Source: Chitinophaga pinensis (GTDB taxonomy: Bacteria; Bacteroidota; Bacteroidia; 2-12-FULL-35-15). From it: a stretch of DNA of 55,589 nucleotides. The stretch's first letter is position 1, and every line of letters starts with the position of its first letter. The stretch covers positions 1 to 55,589 of the forward strand of contig CAMCYR010000021.1 of assembly GCA_945885475.1 (NCBI GenBank), in the 5' to 3' direction. The notes beneath the pieces are model-generated. The model saw only the letters and a list, made by a program, of their open reading frames with translations, did no database searches and was not told the origin of the DNA. The position numbers and the translations under genes are program-made. Below, piece after piece: positions 44,473 to 53,248 of this stretch.

Positions 44473-44904
44473 TACATATATTTTTTGGAGTGGCTTCACG
44501 ATCCTGTCTTTTTTATAAAAGTAAGTTTCTAAGTTACCTTTAATACATTCCATTTGCAAACTTTTTAACAAACGTTTTCAACAATATAGCTTTCTAACGC
44601 ATATTTTCTGAAGATGTTGTATTTTCTTAAAGGCAATATGCCTGCAATAGCGATGTAATTTGAATCCGGATTTTTATAAGGGCAACCTCTTAGTTATTTA
44701 CATGTGGCTCATGCTTTAAACTCTAAGCTTAATTCGTGTCCTCCTGGTCAATTAATCATTATTTTGATCATAGAGTAGCTGAACAAATTTGTTTTTAAGT
44801 TGTTAAAAGATATGTAAAGGTTGTATACAGCATCGCGCAAATACTGCTTTTTTATATTATTTATTTACTTACTTTTGTTTTGAAAAAAATTTAAAATTAT
44901 TTTA
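44473..44904. other. Divergent intergenic region upstream of the acyl-CoA dehydrogenase gene
   Basis: The gap between the transglycosylase start and the dehydrogenase gene is AT-rich and has no open frame worth reporting. The only clear signal is the -7 box at 44870-44877. Confidence 0.5.
44870..44877 (+). promoter_or_regulatory. -7 box for the acyl-CoA dehydrogenase gene
   Basis: TACTTTTG matches TAnnTTTG exactly and ends 27 bases before the ATG at 44905. There is no TTG at the right spacing. Confidence 0.5.
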
Positions 44905-46083
44905 ATGGCAACAGATAGATTTGAAGCTCATGACTATTATTTGATGGATGAGTTATTAACCGATGAACATAAATTGATTCGTGAAACAGCTCGTGCATGG
45001 GTAAAGAAAGAGGTTTCACCAATAGTAGAAGATGCATGTCAGAATGTAACATTTCCAAAACAATGGATTAAAGGATTAGCAGAAATTGGTGCATTCGGAC
45101 CCTATATCCCTACAAAATACGGTGGAGCCGGATTGGATCAGATTTCTTATGGTTTGATCATGCAGGAGCTGGAGCGAGGCGATAGCGGCTTGCGTTCAAC
45201 TGCTTCTGTTCAAAGTTCCTTAGTGATGTATCCGATCTATACCTATGGAACAGAAGAACAACGAATGAAATATTTGCCAAAACTTGCGAGTGGCGAAATG
45301 ATGGGATGTTTTGGACTTACAGAGCCTGATCACGGTTCAAATCCTTCTGGAATGATCACTAATATCAAAGATATGGGCGATCATTACCTATTAAATGGGG
45401 CTAAAATGTGGATCTCAAACTCTCCTTTTGCTGATATTGCTGTAGTTTGGGCAAAAGATGAAGCAGGTGATATCCGTGGAATTGTTGTAGAAAGAGGAAT
45501 GGAGGGTTTTACAACTCCTGAAACGCACGGAAAATGGAGCTTGCGTGCAAGTGCTACCGGTGAATTGGTTTTTGCGAATGTGAAGGTGCCAAAAGAAAAT
45601 ATTTTCCCAACGGTCAAAGGATTGAAAGGGCCACTGGGTTGTTTGAATTCAGCTCGTTTTGGAATTGCTTGGGGTGCTATAGGAGCAGCAATGGATTGCT
45701 ACGACTCTGCTTTGCGTTATTCTAAAGAGCGTATCCAGTTTGGTAAGCCGATTGGTGCGTTTCAGCTAACTCAGAAAAAATTGGCTGAAATGATTACAGA
45801 GATCACCAAAGCACAATTATTGACTTGGAGATTAGGTGTTTTGAAAAACGAAAATAGAGCAACGCCTGCACAAATTTCAATGAGTAAACGAAACAATGTA
45901 AATATGGCTTTACAGATTGCACGTGAAGCACGTCAGATACATGGTGGAATGGGAATTACCGGTGAATACCCGATCATGCGTCACATGATGAATTTAGAAT
46001 CAGTGATCACCTACGAAGGAACCCATGATATCCATTTGTTGATTACAGGTATGGATGTTACCGGTTTTAATGCTTTCGGATAA
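44905..46083 (+). CDS. Acyl-CoA dehydrogenase, glutaryl-CoA dehydrogenase-like
   Basis: The 392-residue flavoprotein has the normal acyl-CoA dehydrogenase domains. The catalytic Glu371 is in TYEGTHDIHLLI, as in glutaryl-CoA dehydrogenase, and the block RGDSGLRSTASVQSSLVM (about 91-108) holds the Arg that binds the second carboxylate in that enzyme. FAD contacts include GCFGLTEPDHGSNPSG and WISNSPFADI. This supports glutaryl-CoA dehydrogenase, a step in lysine and tryptophan breakdown, but a general acyl-CoA dehydrogenase remains possible. It stands alone between its own promoter and a terminator. Confidence 0.85.
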   Translation: MATDRFEAHDYYLMDELLTDEHKLIRETARAWVKKEVSPIVEDACQNVTFPKQWIKGLAEIGAFGPYIPTKYGGAGLDQISYGLIMQELERGDSGLRSTASVQSSLVMYPIYTYGTEEQRMKYLPKLASGEMMGCFGLTEPDHGSNPSGMITNIKDMGDHYLLNGAKMWISNSPFADIAVVWAKDEAGDIRGIVVERGMEGFTTPETHGKWSLRASATGELVFANVKVPKENIFPTVKGLKGPLGCLNSARFGIAWGAIGAAMDCYDSALRYSKERIQFGKPIGAFQLTQKKLAEMITEITKAQLLTWRLGVLKNENRATPAQISMSKRNNVNMALQIAREARQIHGGMGITGEYPIMRHMMNLESVITYEGTHDIHLLITGMDVTGFNAFG

Positions 46084-46105
46084 AAAAGCACCTATTTTAT
46101 TTTCA

Positions 46106-46136
46106 GCCCCGATACTAATCCTATCGGGGCTTTTTT
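46106..46136 (+). terminator. Rho-independent terminator after the acyl-CoA dehydrogenase gene
   Basis: GCCCCGATA (46106-46114) and TATCGGGGC (46122-46130) are perfect complements around seven bases, followed by TTTTTT. Confidence 0.93.
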
Positions 46137-46178
46137 ATTGAGACTTAGCTTTCATGTAATTAAAGTTTAGTATCAATT

Positions 46179-46198
46179 ATCCCGTAGAAATACGGGAT
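46179..46198. repeat. Perfect 8-base inverted repeat with GAAA loop
   Basis: ATCCCGTA-GAAA-TACGGGAT is a stable hairpin with a GNRA-type loop on the plus strand. No T-tract follows. It lies in the 208-base gap between the dehydrogenase terminator and the TauE/SafE gene. Confidence 0.8.
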
Positions 46199-46344
46199 CT
46201 CCTCCTTAATTATTCGAATCTTCATTACAGCCTTGTTCGAGTACAGACAATAATACTCCTTTCAACTACTAATAGTGGAAAACAGTTAATAACTATAAGA
46301 GCGAAATTGAAGGTATTTTTATAAAAAATTCCCACTTTAGTTGA

Positions 46345-47145
46345 ATGGAGTATTTAGGCTTTTTGGCTGCTGTATTAATTGGAATCTTGTTGGGCTTAAT
46401 CGGTGCCGGAGGTTCTATTCTCACGATACCTGTTTTGGTTTATTTGATAGGAATACAACCCGTTCAAGCTACTTCTTACTCTTTATTTATTGTTGGAGTA
46501 TCCGCTTTTATTGGTGGTCTGCGTTATCTGAAAAATAATATGATCTGCATAAAAACCATGATGGTGTTTGGATTGCCTTCAGTTGTCAGCATCTTCTTCA
46601 CAAGAAAATATTTGTTGCACATGATTCCCGATCATTTGTTTTATCTGGGTTCTGTTGAGATTACAAAAAGTGCGGCACTCATGATCTTACTGGCAGTGAT
46701 GATGATTCTAGCGTCTTATTCGATGATAAAAAAAACATCAACATTCACACAAGATCCTCACAAACATAACAATCAGCCGTATCGTTATTTTCTGATATCC
46801 CAGCAAGGTGTTTTGCTTGGTATTTTAGTTGGTTTGGTGGGTGCAGGAGGAGGATTTTTGATTATTCCTGCGTTGGTTGTTTTGGCTAAGTTGCCAATGA
46901 AAATGGCAGTCGGAACCTCACTTGCTATCATTGCGATGAACTCATCTATTGGTTTTTTAAGCGATTTTGGTAGACATAATTTTGATTGGAAATTTTTATT
47001 GATATTTTCTTCTTTCGCTATCAGCGGAATTATAATCGGTAGTTATTTGTCTAAATTTATAAGTAGCTTGAAACTGAAGCCTGTATTTGGCTGGTTTATT
47101 TTAGTAATGGGGTTTTATATTATCAGTAAAGAAATTTTTCTGTAA
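46345..47145 (+). CDS. TauE/SafE family sulfite/organosulfur exporter-like protein
   Basis: The 266-residue protein has about eight membrane helices and the family repeat at the start of each half: IGILLGLIGAGGSILTIPVLV (about 11-31) and LGILVGLVGAGGGFLIIPALV (about 155-175). This family moves sulfite or related anions across the inner membrane. In sulfur-handling operons such as staphylococcal cst, a tauE gene sits with a persulfide dioxygenase gene; here the CstB-like gene follows 60 bases later. That neighbour supports a sulfur role, but the transported ion is inferred. Confidence 0.85.
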   Translation: MEYLGFLAAVLIGILLGLIGAGGSILTIPVLVYLIGIQPVQATSYSLFIVGVSAFIGGLRYLKNNMICIKTMMVFGLPSVVSIFFTRKYLLHMIPDHLFYLGSVEITKSAALMILLAVMMILASYSMIKKTSTFTQDPHKHNNQPYRYFLISQQGVLLGILVGLVGAGGGFLIIPALVVLAKLPMKMAVGTSLAIIAMNSSIGFLSDFGRHNFDWKFLLIFSSFAISGIIIGSYLSKFISSLKLKPVFGWFILVMGFYIISKEIFL

Positions 47146-47163
47146 AAACTGAAAATAATCATT

Positions 47164-47191
47164 TTGATAAAAATTGATTAACTTATCTTTG
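47164..47191 (+). promoter_or_regulatory. Bacteroidota-type promoter for the CstB-like gene
   Basis: TTG at 47164-47166 and TATCTTTG at 47184-47191 are 17 bases apart, within the known range. The ATG at 47205 follows 13 bases after the box, so the leader is short. Confidence 0.65.
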
Positions 47192-47204
47192 TAAAAAAAA
47201 CAAT

Positions 47205-48593
47205 ATGTATATAGAACAATTATACACGGGTTGCTTAGCAGAAGCAGCTTATTATATCGAATCAGAAGGTGAAGCTGCAATAATTGATCCTTTAAGAGAA
47301 ACATCTCCTTACATTGAATTGGCAGCAAAAAGAAATGCCAAAATAAAATATGTTTTCGAAACACATTTTCATGCTGATTTTGTATCCGGACATATAGATC
47401 TTGCCCGGAAAACAGGCTCATCTATTGTTTTTGGCCCTACCGCCCAAACAGGATACGATGTAATTGTGGCGAAAGATGATGAAGTGTTTTCAATTGGTAA
47501 AATCAAACTGAAAGTATTGCATACCCCCGGACATACATTGGAGTCCTCTTGCTTCTTGTTAATCGATGAGAACGGGAACAACAATGCTGTTTTTACGGGT
47601 GATACCTTATTTGTCGGTGATGTTGGCCGCCCCGATCTTGCCATCAAAAGTGATCTGACAATCGATGATCTTGCGGGAATGTTATTCGACTCTCTGAATT
47701 CTAAAATTAAACCTCTTGCCGATGATGTAATTGTGTATCCCGCTCATGGTGCCGGTTCTTCCTGTGGAAAAAATATTGGTAAAGAAACCTTTTCTACCAT
47801 TGGTACTCAGAAAAAATTAAATTATGCGATGCAGCCAATGAATAAGCTTGACTTCATTAAAGCGGTAACGGATGGATTATCTTCTGCTCCAGGTTATTTT
47901 GCTATGGATGCTAAACTTAATAAAGAAGGATACGACAGCATTGATGATGTTTTGAAAAAGAACACCAAAGCTTTAACTGTTACTGAATTCGAAACAGAAA
48001 TGGCAAAAGGTGCTCTGGTTCTTGATGTTCGCTCAGCGGATGATTTTGAAAAGGGATTTGTTCCTAAGGCGATAAATATTGGTTTAAACGGACAATATGC
48101 ACCATGGGTTGGAATGCTTATTGATGGGAATGTACCCTTGATTTTGGTTGCAGAGGATGGAAAGGAAGCGGAAGCTGTTTTGCGTCTTGCCCGTGTTGGA
48201 TATGAAAAAGTAAATGGTTATTTGAAAGGTGGTATCTCTGCCTGGAAAAATGAAGGGAAAAAAATCGAGACAATTGAAAGTGTTACTGCGGAAGATTTTG
48301 TTGCTAAAATTGATCCCTCAAGCAATATTTTAGATGTCAGAAAATTGGGTGAAGTGGAAAGTGGGATAGTTGAAAATGCACAACATATGTGCTTATCAAA
48401 ATTACAAACGGAATTAAATTCTTTGGATAAAAATAAGCATTATTTTGTACATTGTGCCGGTGGATACCGATCTATGATGGCGGCTTCTATCTTGAAACAA
48501 AAAGGATTTACAAAAATTACGAATGTCCTCGGAGGTATGGGGAAAATTAGTGCGACTGGCATAAAACTTGTGCAACCGGCTCTGACTTTTTAA
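47205..48593 (+). CDS. CstB-like persulfide dioxygenase fused to two rhodanese domains
   Basis: The 462-residue protein has a metallo-beta-lactamase domain (about 1-245) and two rhodanese domains (about 265-360 and 368-455). The metal site is of the ETHE1/CstB type: THFHADFVSGH (53-63), HTPGHTLES, GDTLFVGDVGRPDL and YPAHGAGSSCG. The first rhodanese has no active-site Cys (ILVAEDGKEAE), so it is a pseudo-domain; the second has Cys417 in HCAGGYRS. This is the architecture of staphylococcal CstB, which oxidises persulfides and makes thiosulfate. Cytosolic; it needs iron and oxygen. Neighbours TauE/SafE and a periplasmic rhodanese fit a sulfide/persulfide removal role. Confidence 0.9.
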   Translation: MYIEQLYTGCLAEAAYYIESEGEAAIIDPLRETSPYIELAAKRNAKIKYVFETHFHADFVSGHIDLARKTGSSIVFGPTAQTGYDVIVAKDDEVFSIGKIKLKVLHTPGHTLESSCFLLIDENGNNNAVFTGDTLFVGDVGRPDLAIKSDLTIDDLAGMLFDSLNSKIKPLADDVIVYPAHGAGSSCGKNIGKETFSTIGTQKKLNYAMQPMNKLDFIKAVTDGLSSAPGYFAMDAKLNKEGYDSIDDVLKKNTKALTVTEFETEMAKGALVLDVRSADDFEKGFVPKAINIGLNGQYAPWVGMLIDGNVPLILVAEDGKEAEAVLRLARVGYEKVNGYLKGGISAWKNEGKKIETIESVTAEDFVAKIDPSSNILDVRKLGEVESGIVENAQHMCLSKLQTELNSLDKNKHYFVHCAGGYRSMMAASILKQKGFTKITNVLGGMGKISATGIKLVQPALTF

Positions 48594-48612
48594 TTAATCT
48601 AAAAAAATTCTC

Positions 48613-49014
48613 ATGAAAAAATTGATCTTTTTATTTTTTGCAATTATCGCAACAAGCAATGTTGCAGATGCTCAATCGAATAGTACTGTTGTTACGAATC
48701 TTTCTACCGAACGATTTAAAGTAATTATTGAAAATGATAAAAATGCTTCTATCATTGATTTGCGAACAACGGATGAAATAACTAAAAAAGGGTATATCAA
48801 AGGTGCAATTCAACTTGACTTTTTGGCAAAGGATGCTGAGAAGCAAGTTGACAAATTGGATAAAAACAAAACCTATTATATTTATTGCGCAGGTGGCGGA
48901 AGAAGTGGTGATTGTGCTGAGTATATGGAAAAAAATGGCTTTAAAAGAGTCTATAATCTTGAAAAAGGAATTTCAGATTGGTTGTTGAAGGGATTTCCTG
49001 TAGAGAAGAAATAA
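48613..49014 (+). CDS. Exported single-domain rhodanese
   Basis: The 133-residue protein has a signal peptide (MKKLIFLFFAIIATSNVADAQ) and one rhodanese domain with active Cys92 in YCAGGGRSGDC (91-101). It would transfer sulfane sulfur in the periplasm, and a second Cys (Cys101) in the loop is unusual. It starts 20 bases after the CstB-like gene and shares its transcript, giving a cytosolic and a periplasmic sulfurtransferase together. It ends before a terminator at 49043-49076. Confidence 0.88.
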   Translation: MKKLIFLFFAIIATSNVADAQSNSTVVTNLSTERFKVIIENDKNASIIDLRTTDEITKKGYIKGAIQLDFLAKDAEKQVDKLDKNKTYYIYCAGGGRSGDCAEYMEKNGFKRVYNLEKGISDWLLKGFPVEKK

Positions 49015-49042
49015 TTATTTTTGATGACTCTTCATACTTTAG

Positions 49043-49076
49043 ACTCCTCTGTTTTATAAAGCAGAGGAGTTTTTTA
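49043..49076 (+). terminator. Rho-independent terminator after the rhodanese gene
   Basis: ACTCCTCTG (49043-49051) and CAGAGGAGT (49062-49070) are complementary arms with a 10-base loop, followed by a run of T to 49075. Confidence 0.9.
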
Positions 49077-49232
49077 TTGATTTATTATTATCGCTTTACT
49101 CAACTTAATATCAAACCAATCGATGTTCCTGAATCGGAACCGTCTTAATGGTTCCCTTCTCAGATAATTCATTTCGCCATTCCGCAGGAATAAAAAAAGG
49201 AAAATTTCAAGGTGTATTTTCAAGCGTTTCAT
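49074..49232 (-). CDS. Possible 52-residue small basic protein
   Basis: An ATG at 49232 opens a 52-residue frame (starting MKRLKIHLEIFLFLFLRNGE) with an Arg-rich middle (YLRREPLRRFRFRNIDWF). It is downstream of sdhB on the same strand, but past the sdhB terminator at 49250-49277. No promoter or known family is seen. The DNA also contains competing hairpins (49125-49155). A chance frame is quite likely. Confidence 0.25.
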   Translation of the reverse strand: MKRLKIHLEIFLFLFLRNGEMNYLRREPLRRFRFRNIDWFDIKLSKAIIINQ

Positions 49233-49249
49233 TGTCAAATATAAAATAA

Positions 49250-49277
49250 AAAACCAACCTCAGCTGAGGTTGGTTTT
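49250..49277 (-). terminator. Perfect 28-base palindromic terminator after sdhB
   Basis: AAAACCAACCTCAG and CTGAGGTTGGTTTT (49250-49277) are exact complements with no spacer. On the minus strand the hairpin is followed by a T-rich stretch, 19 bases past the sdhB stop. Confidence 0.92.
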
Positions 49278-49296
49278 CCTATAAACACCGTATATA

Positions 49297-50052
49297 TTAT
49301 GATTTGATATTCGCTACAAAAAACTCACGATTCATGCGGGCGATGTTCTCTAAAGAAATCCCTTTCGGGCATTCTACTTCGCAAGCACCTGTATTTGTAC
49401 AGTTTCCAAATCCTTCTTCATCCATTTGTGCAACCATGTTTTTAACACGTGCAGTCGCTTCCACTCTTCCCTGAGGCAAAAGAGCTAATTGAGAAATCTT
49501 CGCTGATACAAATAACATTGCGGATGAGTTTTTGCATGTTGCCACGCATGCTCCGCAACCAATACATGCAGCTGCTTGGAATGCTGCATCAGCATCCGGC
49601 TTAGGGATAGGAATATTGTTTGCATCTTGTGCATTTCCTACATTAACTGAGATAAATCCTCCTTTAGCAATTACACGGTCAAAAGCAGAACGATTAACAG
49701 TCAAATCCTTAATTACCGGAAATGCTGCAGCTCTCCAAGGTTCAACTACGATCGTATCGCCATCTTTGAATGAACGCATATGAAGTTGGCAGGTAGTTAC
49801 GCCTCTTTTCGGACCGTGTGGTCGACCGTTAATGTACATGCTGCACATTCCGCAAATTCCCTCACGGCAGTCGTGATCGAAAGCAATCGGTTGTTCACCT
49901 TTTGTGATTAGTTGTTCGTTCAATACATCAAACATTTCAAGGAATGACATATCAGGTGAGATATTTTGTACCGGATAGGTAACTAATTTCCCATTTTCTT
50001 TATCGCTTTTTTGACGCCAAACTTTTAACGTCAAGTTCATATGTCCACTCAT
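49297..50052 (-). CDS. sdhB: Succinate dehydrogenase/fumarate reductase iron-sulfur subunit
   Basis: SdhB carries electrons from the flavoprotein to the quinone site. The 251-residue protein has the [2Fe-2S] ligands Cys62, Cys67, Cys70 and Cys88 (CREGICGMC and TTCQL) and the [4Fe-4S]/[3Fe-4S] ligands [11 protein letters not shown] (163-173) and [12 protein letters not shown] (218-229). It is the last gene of sdhCAB on the minus strand, 76 bases after sdhA. Confidence 0.95.
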   Translation of the reverse strand: MSGHMNLTLKVWRQKSDKENGKLVTYPVQNISPDMSFLEMFDVLNEQLITKGEQPIAFDHDCREGICGMCSMYINGRPHGPKRGVTTCQLHMRSFKDGDTIVVEPWRAAAFPVIKDLTVNRSAFDRVIAKGGFISVNVGNAQDANNIPIPKPDADAAFQAAACIGCGACVATCKNSSAMLFVSAKISQLALLPQGRVEATARVKNMVAQMDEEGFGNCTNTGACEVECPKGISLENIARMNREFFVANIKS

Positions 50053-50128
50053 ATTTTCTTAATTTAATTTTTTTAATTGAAAATTATTTTTTGTCATTTT
50101 CAAATTGACACATTTTCAAATTTCCAAA

Positions 50129-52108
50129 TTATTTATAACTTCTTTGAGCAATTTTAATTGCTTCGAATTTTAATTCTTCTTTGTGTAATTCGTAAGTATG
50201 ATCGCCATTGTTTTCCCATGCTGCAACATATGCAAATTCATCATCTTTACGCAATGCTTCACCTTCTTCCGTTTGTGATTCCTCACGGAAATGACCACCA
50301 CACGATTCCGTACGGTTCAGTGCATCGATACACATTAATTCACCTAGCTCAATAAAGTCGGCAACTCTTCCTGCTTTTTCCAATTCAGGATTGAAATCAT
50401 TTGCAGTTCCCGGTACACGAACATCTTTCCAGAATTCATCGCGCAATGCACGAATATCAGCAATCGCTTCTTTTAATCCTTTTTCACTGCGAGCCATTCC
50501 GCATTTGTCCCACATGATTTTTCCTAAACGTTTGTGGAAATAATCTACGGATTTAGTTCCCTTGATTGCAAATAATTTATCAATGATTTCTTGCGCGTTT
50601 TTTTCTGCAGCAACAAACGCTTCATGATCTGTAGAAATTGCTTTTACAGAAATTTCTTTTGATAAATAGGCACCGATCGTATAAGGAATAACAAAATAAC
50701 CATCGGCTAACCCTTGCATCAACGCAGAGGCTCCCAGACGGTTTGCCCCATGATCAGAGAAATTCGCTTCACCTAATGCATACAATCCTGGCACGGTTGT
50801 CATCAAATTGTAATCTACCCATAATCCACCCATTGTATAATGCACGGCAGGATAAATTCGCATTGGTAATTCATAAGGATTTTCGCCTGTAATTTGTTCA
50901 TACATCGCAAACAAATTGCCATATTTTTCTTCCACTACTTGTTTACCAAATTCTTTTAATTCAGTCGCCGAAGGATTTTGTACTCCTAATTTAACCGCTT
51001 GTGTATGTCCGTAACGTTCAATTGCCGCTTTGAAATCCAGATAAACCGCCATTTTTGAAGTACCAACTCCGAAACCAGCATCACAACGTTCTTTTGCGGC
51101 ACGAGAAGCCACATCGCGAGGAACTAAATTTCCGAAAGCAGGATATCTGCGCTCAAGATAGTAATCTCTTTCTTCTTCAATAATTTCATTTGCTTTCCGT
51201 GTATCGCCATGTTTTTTTGGAACCCAGATTCTACCATCGTTACGCAATGATTCACTCATCAACGTCAGTTTAGATTGGTGATCACCGGAAACAGGGATAC
51301 AGGTCGGATGAATTTGAGTGAAGCAGGGATTGCCGAAGAATGCACCTCTTTTGTGAGCTTTCCATGCAGCAGTTACATTTGAACCCATTGCATTTGTTGA
51401 GAGATAGAATACGTTTCCGTATCCACCTGAACACAATAAGACAGCGTGACCAAAATGACGCTCTAGTTTTCCTGAGATCAGGTCGCGTGCAATAATTCCT
51501 CTGCACTTGCCGTCAATGTTCACCACGTCCAACATTTCGTGACGAGCACACATTTCAACAGTTCCTAAACCTACCTGACGTAATAATGCACTATATGCTC
51601 CCAACAATAATTGCTGTCCGGTTTGTCCGGCAGCATAAAATGTTCGTTGTACTTGTGTACCCCCAAACGAACGATTACTTAACATTCCACCATATTCGCG
51701 CGCTAAAGGAACACCGCTTGCCACACATTGGTCAATAATATTTGTACTAACAGATGCTAAACGGTAAACGTTTGCTTCACGTGAGCGATAATCACCTCCC
51801 TTAATAGTATCATAAAATAAACGATAGGTACTGTCGCCATCGTTCTGGTAATTTTTTGCAGCATTAATACCACCTTGAGCAGCAATTGAATGTGCTCTAC
51901 GCGGAGAATCCTGAAAACAAAATACTTTTACTTTGTATCCCATTTCTGCAAGAGAAGATGCGGCAGATGCTCCGGCTAATCCAGATCCAACTACAATAAC
52001 TTCTAAACTTCTTTTGTTAGCAGGGTTAACAAGAGGAATAGAAGATTTATACTTCTCCCATTTTTGTTCCAATGCGCCTTCCGGAATTTTACTATCTAAT
52101 TTTGACAT
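50129..52108 (-). CDS. sdhA: Succinate dehydrogenase/fumarate reductase flavoprotein subunit
   Basis: SdhA oxidises succinate to fumarate, or the reverse, with covalently bound FAD. The 659-residue protein has the FAD fold [19 protein letters not shown] (39-57) and the FAD-linking His73 in [15 protein letters not shown]. It also has the substrate-site segments [26 protein letters not shown] and [21 protein letters not shown]. The group matches the di-haem Sdh/Frd type found with menaquinone. It follows sdhC by 29 bases and precedes sdhB by 76 bases. Direction of catalysis in vivo is inferred. Confidence 0.96.
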   Translation of the reverse strand: MSKLDSKIPEGALEQKWEKYKSSIPLVNPANKRSLEVIVVGSGLAGASAASSLAEMGYKVKVFCFQDSPRRAHSIAAQGGINAAKNYQNDGDSTYRLFYDTIKGGDYRSREANVYRLASVSTNIIDQCVASGVPLAREYGGMLSNRSFGGTQVQRTFYAAGQTGQQLLLGAYSALLRQVGLGTVEMCARHEMLDVVNIDGKCRGIIARDLISGKLERHFGHAVLLCSGGYGNVFYLSTNAMGSNVTAAWKAHKRGAFFGNPCFTQIHPTCIPVSGDHQSKLTLMSESLRNDGRIWVPKKHGDTRKANEIIEEERDYYLERRYPAFGNLVPRDVASRAAKERCDAGFGVGTSKMAVYLDFKAAIERYGHTQAVKLGVQNPSATELKEFGKQVVEEKYGNLFAMYEQITGENPYELPMRIYPAVHYTMGGLWVDYNLMTTVPGLYALGEANFSDHGANRLGASALMQGLADGYFVIPYTIGAYLSKEISVKAISTDHEAFVAAEKNAQEIIDKLFAIKGTKSVDYFHKRLGKIMWDKCGMARSEKGLKEAIADIRALRDEFWKDVRVPGTANDFNPELEKAGRVADFIELGELMCIDALNRTESCGGHFREESQTEEGEALRKDDEFAYVAAWENNGDHTYELHKEELKFEAIKIAQRSYK

Positions 52109-52137
52109 ATTTTAAAAATTCTAATTTCGGTTATGAT

Positions 52138-52815
52138 TTATTTTATCCATCCTAAAAAGATCGCTACAGGCATTGCAGCAAAAATCATTGGAACAACAAT
52201 TGAAAAGAGTATTCCTGTTTTCTTAATTAATCCGTTATATTTCGGATGGTTCCATCCCATGGTTTGGAAGGCTGAAGGGAAGCCATGAAGCAAATGGTAA
52301 GCTAATGCAATTACACCAAGTAAATATACTGCTACGTTAATTGGATTGTGAAACACTTCAATCATTTCTAAATAGGTATTGTGTTCAGCAATCGTTCCGT
52401 TGAATTGTGCTGCTTTTGTATCGATCCAAAAATGAGATAAATGAACTACCAAAAACAACAATAATAAGGATCCTAAAATTCCCATTGAACGGGAATACCA
52501 TTTGCTATTTGCATTTCCATTATTCACAGCATATTTTATCGGACGCGCTTTATTATTTTGCAATGTAAGCACCAATGCTTGAACTGCGTGTGCGATCAGT
52601 CCGAAAAATAAAACAATCTCCATTATTCGTATAATTGGATTGTTTGCCATGAATTGCGCCCCTTCATTAAACATGACCCCTCCATCATTTAAGAAGATGA
52701 ATGAATTGAGAAGGCAATGCACAATAAGAAAAGAGATTAAGAACAGACCTGTTAAGCCCATTAGTAATTTTTTTCCGAGTGATGATTGAATAAATTTTCC
52801 GGATGTATTACTCAT
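52138..52815 (-). CDS. sdhC: Succinate dehydrogenase cytochrome b558-type subunit
   Basis: This is the membrane anchor that binds haem b and passes electrons to or from quinone. The 225-residue protein has five membrane helices with His residues in LIVHCLLNS, LIAHAVQAL, VVHLSHFW, and LAYHLLHGFPSAFQ, enough for two haem groups. It is the first gene of sdhCAB; no sdhD is needed in this type. A -7 box on the minus strand lies at 52850-52857. The haem depends on the same biosynthetic route as hemD. Confidence 0.94.
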   Translation of the reverse strand: MSNTSGKFIQSSLGKKLLMGLTGLFLISFLIVHCLLNSFIFLNDGGVMFNEGAQFMANNPIIRIMEIVLFFGLIAHAVQALVLTLQNNKARPIKYAVNNGNANSKWYSRSMGILGSLLLLFLVVHLSHFWIDTKAAQFNGTIAEHNTYLEMIEVFHNPINVAVYLLGVIALAYHLLHGFPSAFQTMGWNHPKYNGLIKKTGILFSIVVPMIFAAMPVAIFLGWIK

Positions 52816-53248
52816 AAGAATTAAAAATTATTTTTCAGTTTTTCGTCAACAAACGTACACATTTTTTTTAGTAAATAAAACTCAAAAAGAATTCTGTTGA
52901 TTTCCTTTTAAAGATTCAAAAAATGTGTCAATTTTGCTCTTAAATAATGCTACTTTTAAAACAAAGTCGTATGCGTTTTGTTCGGTCATTCGAAAAAGAA
53001 CTTATGGGTAGTACTTTTAGATCCGTTTTACTGCTTGGAAATATCGTTTTAAAGTATTCATTTAAAACCTGTTTTTATTGAAACGAATAAATATAACTAA
53101 CTGATAATCAATATTTTTTGTGGTAGCAAGCTGAATATTTTATAAATTTTTATATTCGTGCAACCAAATAAGGTTATTTTTCATCTACCACTTAATATAT
53201 TAAGGTTTCCAACTGAATATAATTGTCGATATTTTTAAAATATATAGT
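52816..53248. other. Divergent intergenic region between sdhC and a large secreted protein gene
   Basis: These 433 bases hold no convincing gene. Signals: a minus-strand -7 box for sdh (52850-52857), and a plus-strand near-match TATATTCG (53151-53158). A 36-codon frame at 52971-53081 has no supporting features. The rest is AT-rich. Confidence 0.55.
52850..52857 (-). promoter_or_regulatory. -7 box for sdhCAB
   Basis: CAAACGTA on the plus strand reads TACGTTTG on the minus strand, an exact TAnnTTTG. It ends 34 bases before the sdhC start. A CAA complement for -33 lies 25 bases away, slightly beyond the usual spacing. Confidence 0.5.

Noticed and set aside
52971-53081. 36-codon plus-strand frame (MRFVRSFEKEL...)
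   Set aside because: No promoter, family or unusual composition supports it, and a chance frame is expected in this AT-rich gap.
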